Part shown: in pieces, positions 18,425 to 28,775 of the stretch
Numbering within the stretch: the first letter of the stretch is position 1
Layout: each line of letters begins with the position of its first letter
From: Vibrio cidicii
GTDB taxonomy: Bacteria; Pseudomonadota; Gammaproteobacteria; Enterobacterales; Vibrionaceae
Assembly (NCBI RefSeq): GCF_009763805.1
Contig: NZ_CP046803.1
Location: forward strand, 62,001 to 126,000
Reading direction: 5' to 3'
DNA length: 64,000 bases
Position numbers and translations under genes: made by a program
The notes under the pieces: generated by a model
Seen by the model: the letters and a program-made list of their open reading frames with translations, nothing else
Told to the model about the DNA's origin: nothing
Databases searched by the model: none

Positions 18425-18439
18425 ATCTTAGGCTATCGG

Positions 18440-19264
18440 TCAATCACGCTCTTTTGCCGGAATGTAACCGTACTCTTGAATAATCGCTTGGCCTCTCTCG
18501 GACTTGATAAAGCGGATAAACTCTTTCTCCGATTGATCTAGGTTGTCACTTTTGTACAAAATCAAAAATGGCCGCGATAAAAGATAGCGGTTAGTCGCGA
18601 TGTTTTTCGCATTCGCATCAATACCATCAATAGTAATGGCTTTTACTGAGCGATCCACTGACCCCAAAGAAACGAAGCCGATAGCTTGTGGGTTGTGGTT
18701 GACGATGGTTTTCACCATGCTGTTACTATTTACTACCAGATTGCTGGTGCTGATATCGGAGACTAATCGGTCTTTAATGATTTTAGTCAGACCCAAAAGG
18801 CTTTCGAAACTGTAGCGTGAACCGGACGACGCTTCGCGTGTTACCGCAGCAATTCGTTTATCTTCACCGCCCACTTGTTTCCAGTTGGTCAGCTTACCTT
18901 GATAAATATCGAAGATTTGTTGCTGTGTTAGGTTATTGATTGGATTGGAGATATTGACGACCAGCGCCAAACCGTCATAAGCAATCAGATCGACATTCAG
19001 GTCTTCACCTTTCTCCATTTCAGTAAGGTAGCGTGAGCTCATGCCCAGTTTCACCACCCCTTTGTTGACCATGGTGATGCCCGCACTGGAACCGATGCCT
19101 TGTACGGCAACAAAAGTTTCGGTATGAGTTTTGTTAAATTCTTCAGCCAACACATCCATCACGCGTGCGACAGAGGTTGAACCTGAAATATTGAGCTCTT
19201 TGGCGTAAGCGGATGGAAAGGATAGGGCAAAAGCCAAAAAGGTAGAGACCGCTAAGCGAATCAT
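18440..19264 (-). CDS. PstS-like phosphate ABC transporter substrate-binding protein
   Basis: A periplasmic binding protein of the PstS family (274 residues): signal peptide ending AYA, then ELNISGSTSVARVMD, the phosphate-binding GSTS loop, and REASSGSRYSFE, another phosphate contact. I start at ATG 19264, which has GGAG seven bases upstream. No pstCAB or phoU genes flank it, so it either serves a transporter encoded elsewhere or acts in sensing. Orphan PstS-like proteins are common in vibrios. Confidence 0.85.
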   Translation of the reverse strand: MIRLAVSTFLAFALSFPSAYAKELNISGSTSVARVMDVLAEEFNKTHTETFVAVQGIGSSAGITMVNKGVVKLGMSSRYLTEMEKGEDLNVDLIAYDGLALVVNISNPINNLTQQQIFDIYQGKLTNWKQVGGEDKRIAAVTREASSGSRYSFESLLGLTKIIKDRLVSDISTSNLVVNSNSMVKTIVNHNPQAIGFVSLGSVDRSVKAITIDGIDANAKNIATNRYLLSRPFLILYKSDNLDQSEKEFIRFIKSERGQAIIQEYGYIPAKERD

Positions 19265-19435
19265 AAGGTACTCCAATATAAGCGTATTTTAGCCGCCTAT
19301 GATATTTCGTTCAGGTTACACTTTTGTGAAAGGGCTGGCATATCCTGTGAAAGCATGGTCACAGACTGGTTTTCTGGTGAGATAAGCGTAGAGTTTGCGT
19401 ATACTCATTACTCGTATTGGGCGCGGGAGAAAACT

Positions 19436-19786
19436 ATGTCAGTCACGCAAATAGCCACCAATCGTCTCTATAAAGAAGTTGAAGAGTTGTGTACCAAGCG
19501 TAACGCCAATGTGCCAGTGGAGCTTGGCAAATGTCTCTATGTGCCGCTTGAAACTGGGGTTGAGTTGCACAAAGCGAGCTATCTTCTAGACTCCCGACAC
19601 AGTGAGTACACCTCTCCTGTAGCCCAGATTCTTTTTGATGAAGGGCAGCAGCACTGGCTGTTTTTTATCGCTCGATTCGATGGTGAAAACTACTATTGGG
19701 AGCCGTATTCGGCTTTAACGCAAAGTGCGCATCTTGAGGATATTCTCTATGAGATAGAGCACGATCCGGCTGGCTGTTTTTGGTAA
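19436..19786 (+). CDS. Hypothetical protein, 116 aa
   Basis: I do not recognise this small acidic soluble protein. It begins MSVTQIATNRLYKEVEELC and includes an aromatic-rich segment (HWLFFIARFDGENYYWEPYSAL) that looks like a compact alpha/beta domain. The start at 19436 follows GGGAGA about six bases upstream. It sits alone between two minus-strand genes. Codon use resembles that of its neighbours, so it is probably resident rather than newly acquired. Confidence 0.6.
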   Translation: MSVTQIATNRLYKEVEELCTKRNANVPVELGKCLYVPLETGVELHKASYLLDSRHSEYTSPVAQILFDEGQQHWLFFIARFDGENYYWEPYSALTQSAHLEDILYEIEHDPAGCFW

Positions 19787-19809
19787 TCCCTTTCCAACTC
19801 TCCCATTAA

Positions 19810-20616
19810 TCACGATTTCCCAGAAACCTTGGCACGAAATTCTTTAGGTGTCATGTGCTGAAGTGCTTTAAAGGCGGTGCTGAAATGGGCGGCGCTTTTA
19901 AAGCCTGATTCCGTTGCAATCTCATTGATGGATTTGTGGCTGTTGCGCAGTTGGTTGGTCGCATAACTAATACGTTTGATTTTCAACAGTTGCGAAAAAG
20001 ACATCTCCTCTGCGGCTAAGCGGCGCTTTAAGGTCGCGATAGACATGCCCATATGCTGCGCCAGTGATTCTAACGAGATCTCGTGATCGAGGTTCTCTTC
20101 GATATAGCAGATGATCTTTTGTGTTTCACTAAACTGAGTAGCCGCGAAGATAGACCCCAGCAATTGAGGCTGAGCGTCAACCATCAAACTCAAGAGTGCC
20201 AGCGCTAAATGTTCCTGTGCCAGTTGAGGGCTTTTGCGCGATACGGACTCGATTAGCAGTTGCTTCAACTGTTGGAGAGCTGGCGCGGTTGCGCCAAACT
20301 TCGTCAGAAATTCAGCTTGGTTGGTGGTTGCGCTGACAAGTGGGTAGCTATTGCGAAATTTTTGTAGCAGGGCTGGGGTGAAGATCAGGACGACAGCGGA
20401 AAAGCCTTGCTCTCCGGGCAGTGCCAACGCTTCTTTAAATTGGTCGGAGTGATAAAAGGCAAACTCGCCTTCTGCCAATAAACAGGCTTCTCCAGCTTGT
20501 GGATGAAGCTGCAATTTCCCTTTCTCGACACAAAACAGACCGTTTTGCGCTGTCGGGTAGCGCTCTTGCTTGCGCGGCGCGAAGTGAGTAAAGGTCAGAA
20601 GCTCTATTGCTGGCAT
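19810..20616 (-). CDS. AraC-family transcriptional regulator
   Basis: The C-terminal 100 residues hold two helix-turn-helix motifs (LESLAQHMGMSIATLKRRL and INEIATESGFKSAAHFSTAF), diagnostic of AraC/XylS. The N-terminal domain is cupin-like (GLFCVEKGKLQLHPQAGEA). I start at ATG 20616 (MPAIELLTF); an in-frame ATG at 20754 would place the start inside the rnb terminator. There is no divergent partner; its target is unknown. Confidence 0.8.
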   Translation of the reverse strand: MPAIELLTFTHFAPRKQERYPTAQNGLFCVEKGKLQLHPQAGEACLLAEGEFAFYHSDQFKEALALPGEQGFSAVVLIFTPALLQKFRNSYPLVSATTNQAEFLTKFGATAPALQQLKQLLIESVSRKSPQLAQEHLALALLSLMVDAQPQLLGSIFAATQFSETQKIICYIEENLDHEISLESLAQHMGMSIATLKRRLAAEEMSFSQLLKIKRISYATNQLRNSHKSINEIATESGFKSAAHFSTAFKALQHMTPKEFRAKVSGKS

Positions 20617-20722
20617 AAAATCGAAATCGCTGTTTGGTCGTTGATCACTGAATGGACAGTTAGAGTCGTGCCCTTCAATCGTTTTTTCTTTTCGAGGTGA
20701 TTTTACTGGGATTGAGGAAAAT

Positions 20723-20746
20723 AAAAAGCGCCCAAATTGAGCGCTT
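20723..20746 (-). terminator. rnb terminator
   Basis: On the minus strand AAGCGC-TCAATTTGG-GCGCTT is followed by TTTATTTT, nine bases after the rnb stop. Confidence 0.8.
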
Positions 20747-20754
20747 GTTATCAT

Positions 20755-22752
20755 TTATTCACCTTGTATCGCTTCAGCGACTGGCAATTCGGCAAACACG
20801 GCGGTTGGTTTGGCCACCAAACTGCGGTTTTCTTGGTTGACTTCGGTGAGCACCACTTCCAATACATCGCCCAGTTTGTACACCAACTCTTTATCGATGG
20901 AGATTGTCCCCGCATCACCATTGCACTCAATGCGCTCTCTATTGTCGACAATCAGTGCACCGGGAATAAAGGCAGCTGCGCCATTTTCCAGCAGACGAAC
21001 ACGCATACCCGCGCGGTTGATATCAAAGATTTCCGCATGGAAGCGGGTTTCTTTCGCTGGCTCATTTGCCAGAGTGCGAGCGTAAAGCCAATCTGCGACA
21101 TTGCGCTCCGCAATCTTGTGGTGTTTACGATGCAGCGCTAATTCATCACCGACGGTATCATCAGGTTTTTGCACAGGTTCTTTATTAAGGATCAGTGCTT
21201 TAAGCATACGGTGGTTGATCATATCGCCATACTTACGGATAGGAGAGGTCCAAGTCGCGTAAATATCTAGCCCCATTGCGTAGTGAGGCAGCGGTTGGTT
21301 GCTCACTTCACTGTAGGTCTGGAACTTGCGAATACGGTTGTCGAGGTAAGTGCTTTCTTGCTGACATAACCAGCGACGCAGCGCAGCAAAGCCTTGTAAA
21401 GTGGCTAACGATTCGCTGGTGAAAGGTAAGGTGCCGTCGGGGTTAACCAGTTCAACCGCATCCGCCAGTTTTTCTGCTTTGAAGCCAGAATGGCAGTTGA
21501 ATACGCCTGTACCAAAGTGCGCTTGCAAGGTTCTACCTGCACAGATGTTGGCGGTGATCATCGACTCTTCAACCAAACGGTTGGCGCTGCGGCGTGAGTC
21601 GGCATGAATCGCGATTACATCGTTATCTTCACTGAGTTCGAAGCGGTAATCCGGTCTGTCAGGGAAGACGACCGCGTGTTTTTCACGCCACTGTGCGCGT
21701 GCCAGAGAAAAGTCGTACAAGTCGCGAACGATGGTTGCGATTTCTTCGCTTGGCTGCCACTTTTCCGATACGCCGTTTTCTAACCAATCAGAGACGTTGT
21801 CGTAGGCCAGACGAGCATGCGATTTAATATTGGCAGCAAAGAAACGAATGTCATCGCCGATCACGCCATCTTTCGACACGGTAACCGTGCAGCAAAGGGC
21901 AGGACGAATTTCACCTTCGATCAACGAACACAACTCGTCGGCCAGATCACGTGGCAACATCGGAATGTTGCGTCCGGGCAGGTAAATGGTGAAACCGCGT
22001 TCGCGCGCGACTTTGTCCATCTCATCGTCTGGCGTAATGTACGCAGTTGGGTCAGCGATTGCGATGGTCAGCTCAAAATCACCAGCGGCGTTTTTCTTCG
22101 CGTATAAGGCATCGTCCATATCTTTGGTTGACTCGCCATCAATCGTAACAAACGGCACGTGCGTCATATCGATGCGTTGCAGATCCGCATCGTCTTTGAT
22201 TTCCCAGTGTTCAATGCCCGCAGGCTCTGAATTTGGTAGATCATTTTCGGCCAACGTAACCCACCACGGAGCGATTTTGTCATTGGCATCGGTGATTTTT
22301 TCCGAGATCTCAACAAAGAAGCCGTTTTCGTCTTTTAATGGATGACGAACAAGATGTGCAACTACCCAATCTCCCTCGGCGAAGTCGTCACTTTTTAGCC
22401 CTTTTTTCACTTTGGCTTTCAGTGACATTTTCTTCAATTGCGGATGATCAGGCGCGACGTTGAGCTTGCCCTTGAACATTTTGATACGACCGATAAAACG
22501 GTTGACAGATTGTTCCACCAACTCTTGAGGCTCGGCGACTTCTCGCTCATTTTCCGTGCGGATGATGGCAATCACTTTGTCACCGTGCATACATTTTTTC
22601 ATGTAAGCCGGCGGGATGAAGAAACTGGTTTTGCTGTCGACTTCGAGAAAACCGAAACCTTTTTCGGTTGCCTTGATGGTTCCCTCTTTCTTAGGCAGAT
22701 TTTCTTGAATTTGCTGCTTAAGTTGGGCGAGTAGTGGATTATCTTGAAACAT
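20755..22752 (-). CDS. rnb: Exoribonuclease II
   Basis: A processive 3'-5' exoribonuclease of 665 residues (E. coli RNase II has 644). An N-terminal cold-shock-type OB domain ([16 protein letters not shown]) is followed by a second CSD and the RNB catalytic core with [16 protein letters not shown], which supplies the magnesium-binding aspartates. HRMLKALI and the S1 domain come at the C-terminus. It is divergent from deaD, an association that puts two RNA-turnover enzymes on a shared 380-base control region. Confidence 0.95.
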   Translation of the reverse strand: MFQDNPLLAQLKQQIQENLPKKEGTIKATEKGFGFLEVDSKTSFFIPPAYMKKCMHGDKVIAIIRTENEREVAEPQELVEQSVNRFIGRIKMFKGKLNVAPDHPQLKKMSLKAKVKKGLKSDDFAEGDWVVAHLVRHPLKDENGFFVEISEKITDANDKIAPWWVTLAENDLPNSEPAGIEHWEIKDDADLQRIDMTHVPFVTIDGESTKDMDDALYAKKNAAGDFELTIAIADPTAYITPDDEMDKVARERGFTIYLPGRNIPMLPRDLADELCSLIEGEIRPALCCTVTVSKDGVIGDDIRFFAANIKSHARLAYDNVSDWLENGVSEKWQPSEEIATIVRDLYDFSLARAQWREKHAVVFPDRPDYRFELSEDNDVIAIHADSRRSANRLVEESMITANICAGRTLQAHFGTGVFNCHSGFKAEKLADAVELVNPDGTLPFTSESLATLQGFAALRRWLCQQESTYLDNRIRKFQTYSEVSNQPLPHYAMGLDIYATWTSPIRKYGDMINHRMLKALILNKEPVQKPDDTVGDELALHRKHHKIAERNVADWLYARTLANEPAKETRFHAEIFDINRAGMRVRLLENGAAAFIPGALIVDNRERIECNGDAGTISIDKELVYKLGDVLEVVLTEVNQENRSLVAKPTAVFAELPVAEAIQGE

Positions 22753-23133
22753 CTTTTCTTAGCTTATGTTTTGAATTGGGCACACTATAATCATTGCACG
22801 GCTTTATTACTACCAAAAACAGGCTGTTTCACCGTCCATCATCTACAATTTGACCAATAAATGATTGAGCTCAGCCCTTGTGTTTACTTGGGCTGAAGGG
22901 ATTAGGCGGCCTAATTCTACCACTGCTAAGAAATATTTGTGATGAAATTCAATTTTTTCTGGCTTTTTTTATGCTTTTAAGGAATAATCCGCGTCCCTTA
23001 AGTCGTCCCCAATGGCTTGTAGCGTTTTTGTACTGTGCTGTTTCCTGCAAAAGGAAGCTAAAACCGGATGAATCAGTATCGAATGAGAAGAGCTTGTGGG
23101 ACCCATTTTTACATTAAATACAGTAGGATCCCC
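22753..23133 (+). other. rnb/deaD divergent control region and deaD leader
   Basis: 381 bases without a convincing gene. It contains a hairpin TCAGCCC/GGGCTGA (22871-22896) and an AAGGAAG stretch (about 23050). Upstream in-frame codons exist from 23068 but look non-coding. Long structured leaders are usual for cold-induced deaD genes, so this is probably an untranslated leader. Confidence 0.45.
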
Positions 23134-25038
23134 ATGCAAGATTCTGTTATTCAATTCAGCGATTTAGAGCTGAATGATTCTATCCTTTCTGCTCTAGAAG
23201 GAATGGGCTTTGTTTCTCCAACACCAATCCAAGCAGCCGCTATCCCACATCTACTTCAGGGCGTAGATGCACTAGGTAAAGCACAAACAGGTACAGGTAA
23301 AACCGCTGCGTTTTCTCTTCCTCTGCTAAACAAACTTGACCTAGCACAGCGTAAGCCACAGGCTATCGTGTTAGCACCAACTCGTGAGTTGGCTATCCAA
23401 GTTGCGGCAGAGATGAAAAACCTCGGCCAAAACATCAAGGGACTTAAAGTTCTCGAGATCTACGGTGGTGCATCTATCGTTGATCAAATGCGCGCTCTGA
23501 AAAATGGTGCTCACGTTATCGTAGGTACACCAGGCCGTGTTCAAGACCTGATCAATCGTGAGCGTCTGGACCTCGGTGAAGTTCACACTTTCGTTCTTGA
23601 TGAAGCAGACGAAATGCTGAACATGGGTTTCGTTGATGACGTGACCGAAATCATGGAACACGCGCCATCTTCTGCGCAGCGTGTCCTTTTCTCTGCAACC
23701 ATGCCTCCAATGCTGAAAAACATTGTTGAGCGTTTCCTGCGTGAGCCAGTAACGGTTGACGTTGCGGGTAAAAACCACACGGTTGACAAAGTTTCTCAGC
23801 AATTCTGGGTCGTAAAAGGCGTAGAGAAAGACGAAGCGATGTCTCGTCTGCTTGAAACTGAAGAGACCGATGCGTCGATCGTATTCGTTCGTACTCGTCA
23901 AGATACTGAGCGTCTGGCTGATTGGCTAAGTGCACGTGGCTTCAAAGCTGCGGCGCTGCACGGTGATATTCCTCAGTCTCTGCGTGAGCGTACTGTTGAT
24001 CACATCAAACAAGGCGTGATCGATATCCTAGTTGCAACAGACGTTGTGGCACGTGGTCTTGATGTTCCACGTATTACACACGTATTTAACTACGATATCC
24101 CGTTCGACGTGGAATCATACATCCACCGTATCGGCCGTACTGGTCGTGCTGGACGTAAAGGTAAAGCGATTCTTTTGGTTCGCACTAACCAGATCCGCAT
24201 GCTACGCACAATCGAACGTGTGACGAAATCTTCTATGGAAGAGATCCAACTGCCACTGCGTGACCAAGTTGCAGCCGCTCGCCTGAACAAATTGGCGGCA
24301 GAGTTGGCAGCGGAAACAGAACACAAAGCGCTAGACAAGTTCGCTGAACTGGTTGAAAAGCTAGAAGAGACGCTAGAAATCGATTCTTCAGTACTGGCGG
24401 CAATTTTGCTGAAGCGTCAGCAAGGTAAACGCCCGCTGTTCTACGTTGGTGAAGATCCAATGGTGGAAGCCGTTGAGCGCGAAAAACAACGCCGCAAAGA
24501 TCGCCGCGAAGGTGGTCGTGAAGGCGGACGCGAAGGTCGTGAAGGCCGTCGTGAGAGCTTCAACAACCAAGATTGGGATACTTACCAGTTGCAAGTTGGC
24601 CGTGAGCAAGGCGTTCAGGTTAAAGATATCGTTGGCGCAATCGCAAACGAGCTTGGACTAGGCAAAGGTTCTATCGGCGCGATCAAACTTGCGCAAGAGC
24701 ACACCTTTGTTCAGTTGCCAAAAGCGATGAGCACACAAGCAGCCAGCAAACTTCGCAAGCTGCGTATCCGCCAGAAAGAAGTGGGCGCGGTAGTGTGTGA
24801 TTTTGACGATTTCGGCGAGCCACGCGGTCGTCGTGAAGGCGGTGCACGCCGTGAAGGTGGTTACCGTGGTCAGCGTGAAGGCGGACGCGAAGGTGGTGCA
24901 CGTCGTGAAGGTGGCTTCCGTGCTAACCGTGAAGGTGAGCGTCGTTTCGACCGTAACCGTGGTGGTGATCACCGTGGTAACTATCGTGGCGAACGTGGCC
25001 ATGGCCGCAGCAACAGCAGCCGTCGCGAAGAAGCATAA
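23134..25038 (+). CDS. deaD: ATP-dependent DEAD-box RNA helicase DeaD/CsdA
   Basis: A 634-residue RNA helicase for ribosome assembly and mRNA unwinding, especially in the cold. It shows the Q motif SPTPIQAAAIP, Walker A AQTGTGKT, PTRELAIQ, the DEAD box, SAT, ARGLDV and HRIGRTGRAG. A dimerisation segment is followed by a DbpA-type RNA-binding domain (IVGAIANELGLGKGSIGAIKL). The last 70 residues are Arg/Gly/Glu repeats (RREGG, GGREGG), with a shorter repeat block near residue 475. I start at ATG 23134 (MQDSVIQFSDL); an upstream in-frame ATG at 23068 adds residues unlike the family. Confidence 0.95.
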   Translation: MQDSVIQFSDLELNDSILSALEGMGFVSPTPIQAAAIPHLLQGVDALGKAQTGTGKTAAFSLPLLNKLDLAQRKPQAIVLAPTRELAIQVAAEMKNLGQNIKGLKVLEIYGGASIVDQMRALKNGAHVIVGTPGRVQDLINRERLDLGEVHTFVLDEADEMLNMGFVDDVTEIMEHAPSSAQRVLFSATMPPMLKNIVERFLREPVTVDVAGKNHTVDKVSQQFWVVKGVEKDEAMSRLLETEETDASIVFVRTRQDTERLADWLSARGFKAAALHGDIPQSLRERTVDHIKQGVIDILVATDVVARGLDVPRITHVFNYDIPFDVESYIHRIGRTGRAGRKGKAILLVRTNQIRMLRTIERVTKSSMEEIQLPLRDQVAAARLNKLAAELAAETEHKALDKFAELVEKLEETLEIDSSVLAAILLKRQQGKRPLFYVGEDPMVEAVEREKQRRKDRREGGREGGREGREGRRESFNNQDWDTYQLQVGREQGVQVKDIVGAIANELGLGKGSIGAIKLAQEHTFVQLPKAMSTQAASKLRKLRIRQKEVGAVVCDFDDFGEPRGRREGGARREGGYRGQREGGREGGARREGGFRANREGERRFDRNRGGDHRGNYRGERGHGRSNSSRREEA

Positions 25039-25046
25039 GATTGTAG

Positions 25047-25074
25047 AAAACCGGGTTTCGACCCGGTTTTTTTT
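25047..25074 (+). terminator. deaD terminator
   Basis: AAAACCGGGT-TTCG-ACCCGGTTTTTTTT, a textbook tetraloop terminator eight bases after the stop. Confidence 0.92.
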
Positions 25075-25415
25075 CGTCTGTGGTTTTTTCCGTTTGTAGT
25101 CGGCCACTTTGTCGGCAAGTTGCAGTACTGCCCCGAAACGCTTAGTGCATCAAGTGGCGTTTTCTCTCTCTGTTTTTTCTGTCAATCAACTCATATCTCG
25201 TGGCGATGCTACGTACTTCTGACGCTGCGTTTTATATTTTTCGTGCCCCTAATAAAATCAAAACCTGTTCAAGATCAACAAAAAATCAGCGTTTGAACCG
25301 TATAGGCTAAAAGATAGTTGAAAGATTAAAAAATTATTGAATAATGGCCTGTAGATTAAGAGAACCGCGCAAATGCGTTGTACCCAGCTCCGCTCCACAA
25401 CAGGAAACAAACTCC
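25075..25415 (+). other. Intergenic region upstream of ackA
   Basis: 341 bases with no supportable gene. The AT-rich part at 25230-25345 is the likely ackA promoter zone. I see no recognisable operator. Confidence 0.4.
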
Positions 25416-26610
25416 ATGTCTAATTCGTTCGTACTAGTGATCAACTCAGGTAGTTCCTCTCTCAAATTTGCCGTTATCGACTCGGTCAGTGGTGATGCGG
25501 TGTTAAGTGGGTTGGGTGAGTGCTTTGGCTTGGCCGACGCTCGCATGAGCTGGAAATACGCTGGCGAGAAAACGGAAATTGCCATTGAAGGGGAAGGAAA
25601 CCACCATAAACTTGCTATTGGCAAGTTGGTTGGTTTGACTGAAGAATTAGGCCTTACGCAAGATATCGTCGCCGTCGGTCACCGTATCGTCCATGGGGGC
25701 GAGAAGTTCACTAAGACAGTGCGGATCAACGAAGAAGTGACCGCTGAAATTGAGAAACTGGCCGATCTTGCGCCGTTACACAATCCGGCGGGGGCGATTG
25801 GTATTCGCGCCGCGATGGAGGCCTTCCCTGCTTTGCCGCAATTTGCGGTGTTTGATACAGCTTTTCACCAAACCATGCCTAAACGTGCCTTCACCGGGGC
25901 GATTGCGACTGAGCTGTACACTGACTTTGGGATCCGTCGTTACGGCTTCCACGGCACCAGCCACTATTTCGTTAGCCGTGAAGCAGCCAAGATGCTCAAT
26001 AAACCGGTCGAAGCATCGAGTTTCATTTCTGTGCACCTTGGCAATGGCGCTTCTGTTTGCGCGATTAACAACGGAAAATCGGTGGATACTTCGATGGGCT
26101 TTACCCCATTGTCTGGCCTGATGATGGGCACACGCTGCGGCGATTTGGACCCTGGGATCATCGAATACCTGCTAAAGAAAGGCTGGTCGCAAGAGAAAGT
26201 GTTTAACTCACTCAACAAAGCGTCTGGCTTCTTGGGTGTGTCCGGACTAACCAGCGACGCTCGTGGCATTTTAGAGGCGATGGAGCAAGGCCACGAAGGG
26301 GCCACATTGGCATTCCAAGTGTTTACCTACCGTGTGGCGAAGTACATTGCCTCTTATCTGGCAGCGCTTGATTCTTTTGATGGCATTATTTTCACTGGTG
26401 GTATTGGTGAAAACTCACTGCCGATCCGCCGCGAGATTCTGCAAAACCTCAAACTGCTTGGTTTTGTCGAAGATGAAAAAGGTAACGAAGAGGCTCGTTT
26501 TGGTAAGGCTGGCGTGATTGCCAAATCAGAAACTACTCAACGCGGTAGCGTTGGTGGTGCCAACCAACGAAGAATTCGTGATTGCCCAGCAATCGGTTGA
26601 ATTGCTGTAA
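25416..26610 (+). CDS. ackA: Acetate kinase (frameshifted near the 3' end in this assembly)
   Basis: Interconverts acetate plus ATP and acetyl phosphate. VINSGSSSLKFAVID (nucleotide/phosphate loop), VGHRIVHGGEKF, FDTAFHQTMP, HGTSH, HLGNGASV and FTGGIGEN are family motifs. The start is ATG 25416 after AGGAAAC. The frame is lost at 26529-26533 (GAAAC for GAAC). Repair gives SELLNAVALVVPTNEEFVIAQ and 397 residues, as expected. No pta gene is adjacent, so this is probably the second acetate kinase found on the small chromosome of several vibrios. The last 49 bases recur in degenerate form at 28994-29042. Confidence 0.93.
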
Positions 26611-26611
26611 T
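26563..26611 (+). repeat. Direct repeat copy 1: ackA 3' end
   Basis: These 49 bases at the ackA stop codon align without gaps to 28994-29042 with nine mismatches. The similarity starts abruptly at ACCAACGAAGA in both copies, and a similar terminator follows each copy. Together they bracket the KAP NTPase cassette, as left and right att-like ends would. Confidence 0.7.
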
Positions 26612-26633
26612 TTAAATTAAAAACAGATAGTTA

Positions 26634-26660
26634 AAAGCGAGCTTGGTGCTCGCTTTTTTA
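26634..26660 (+). terminator. ackA terminator
   Basis: AAAAGCGAGC-TTGGT-GCTCGCTTTTTT, 24 bases after the ackA stop. A near copy follows the ackA tail remnant at 29069-29092. Confidence 0.88.
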
Positions 26661-27015
26661 GTATTTTATGTTGGATAGACCATCGCTAAACAGCGCATGG
26701 CGACACACCGCTTACCCACTACATCGACTTCTGCAATTCATTTTTGCCTCAAGGTAGTGGGGTTAGGGTTGGCTTGTTGATGCTCCTTAATGAGTTAACG
26801 TAAAAACTCATTCATAAGTAATTCAATTGTCTTGTCGAGTACATGAGTTAATGTCTATTAGTTAATTAGACTTCTTGTACTCCATTACCACTTGACAGGT
26901 GAGTAGTAGTGGATTAAGAGCAATCGGCCCCTAATACCTAGAAATAGGAAAAGTATTGGGCAAAACTCTAAAATCGTGGTCAATTTTAGTGACCGATACA
27001 CACAAATATTATGTA
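26661..27015. other. Non-coding 3' flank of the KAP cassette
   Basis: 355 AT-rich bases with no gene. It holds an imperfect inverted repeat (GAGTACA at about 26839 with TGTACTC at about 26876, and GTCTA/TAGAC inside it). It also holds a 7-bp hairpin CTAAAAT/ATTTTAG (26968-26989), which could weakly terminate the KAP transcript. Confidence 0.4.
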
Positions 27016-28775
27016 TTAGTCTATTTCCGGTAGCTCATCTTTACCCATCCAGTCTAGTGGAGATGCTAGCTCAACGAAGTCCTTATATTCATCTAAATCT
27101 ATCGACTCGAACTTATTTTTGATATAGAAGAACTTAACCCATAGAAGTGCTGGCACTCCCAATTTCTGTGCGTCTATATCATACTGATATTTTTTGTACT
27201 CCTCGTGGAGAGTCTTACAGATCTGCTCTAAAGGTGTCTGTTTCTGGAGTAGGACTCCTGCGATTATCGCCTAAAAAATGCATTCCCGCATGAAATTCTC
27301 CAGATGAATTAAAGTGAGAAGAGAAAATTTCTTTCAGATAATCAAGTAAGTAGAATCTATAAATACCAGATGAATAGGGGTTTTTTACAGCGTTCTGATA
27401 AGAATAAATCTTAAGATTAGGAGCATATTCCCGTGGATCGAAGTTCATTTCAAGATGTCGCATATGAGAGCTTTCTGGTATGTAAGTTTCTAGAAAGTCA
27501 TTCAAATAGATAGTCTTCTTACTATCCCCATTCTGCACCACTCTTGCAAACTTGCCACATATTATTTCGTCAAAAAGATTATGGTCCTTTTCTTTGATAC
27601 AAAGTAAAGCTGTTAGCATCAATATATCAATTTTAGAGCCTTTAGGCATATTTGAGATTGTAGCCACTACTCTATCTGCAATTTGGATAGCAGTACGAGC
27701 AGATACCTTAAAGGCGTCAAGAATTACCGATATATTTCTTAAAGTTGCTTTTGCATCCACATTAAAAGGAAGTACTTCAATGTTCAAGTCTCTCAAGTAA
27801 TCACCAGAAAGCTTGCTAGCGTCACTGTGCACTTCTAGAAAATTTTCTAAATTCGGGGCTTTAAGACTATAGCGACTATTAAAGAAGCGACTAAGATAGA
27901 TTTTAGCGTCAAATCCCTCGCCATAAACAGCTTTTACCGCATGTTGTAGTTGTTCAGTGTCAGTAGCTACTACAAAAACCACGCCATCAATGTCAAATAT
28001 ATGCTTGATTGTTTCCAGCATTTCAACAGCATAACTAGGCCTACAACGATCTAGTTCATCAATGAAAATGAAAGCTGGTAGTTTCTTTATTTTTAAGGCC
28101 AACAACTGCGGTTACCCATTCGAATACACTTGTCTTTAGGCTTTCTATCGCTGCACTTTTAGCATCATGTTCATCTATTAAATACTTAACTGCTTCAGAA
28201 GCTGCAAAGCTCATATCAATAGGTTGGCCATTTTCATCTACTAAATCTTTGCCATCTTTCCCCTTAATACTACCGATATTTTCATTGTCGTCATCGGCAT
28301 TCATAATTACCACAGGATCAATTCCTACATATCTCTTAAATAAACCTCGACCTACACCTGGTGCAGCAGCTTTCAACAGACCTATAAGCTTACGAGGCAC
28401 TTTGAACTCTATGGAATTTTTGTCTTTTCCTGCTTGCTTTCTCAATTGTTCGATGATGGAGGAAATTACCGTCATTAAAGGATCATCTGAGTAATCTTTC
28501 TTCCACGCATCTATGTACACAACGGGGTAATGCTCTTTGATATCTTCAGACCAACGTTTAAGAAAATATGTTTTACCTGCTCCCCATTCTGCATTTAGAT
28601 TAAGCACATAATTGCGCTTTTGATCACCAGTATCTCTTGCTTTATCAAAACCTTGAGATGCAAGAAGTTTTGTAAGGAATGTTGCGTACCTAACCCTTCC
28701 CAATTTATCTTCAGGAAAAAAATCATTCTCAATCTTGAGCCCCTGAGACCAATCCAACTTAACTTGCTTAACCAT
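27016..28775 (-). CDS. KAP-family P-loop NTPase (two frameshifts in this assembly)
   Basis: A 585-residue NTPase of the KAP family once repaired. Walker A is AEWGAGKT (62-69) and the KAP-type Walker B is FIFIDELDRCRP (about 235-246); VVATDTEQLQHAV is the following sensor strand. The two breaks are at 28081-28085 and 27240-27244, both GTTTC for GTTC. The second repair adds about 75 C-terminal residues ending DELPEID, with the stop at 27016. No obvious membrane segment lies between the Walker motifs, unlike many KAP proteins. The family includes the phage-exclusion protein PifA, so a defence role is plausible but unproven. It is AT-rich and lies alone in an inserted cassette. Confidence 0.85.

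Noticed and set aside
24500..25020. Tandem repeats in deaD as a CRISPR or mobile repeat
   Set aside because: They are codon-level repeats of RREGG/GGREGG in an RNA-binding tail, normal for this helicase family.
24658..25107. Thr/Ala-rich minus-strand frame
   Set aside because: It is the reverse complement of the repetitive Arg/Gly tail of deaD; low-complexity shadow.
26661..27015. Integron attC site or transposon end next to the KAP gene
   Set aside because: The inverted repeats are short and imperfect, there is no integrase or transposase, and no target-site duplication other than the ackA tail is seen.
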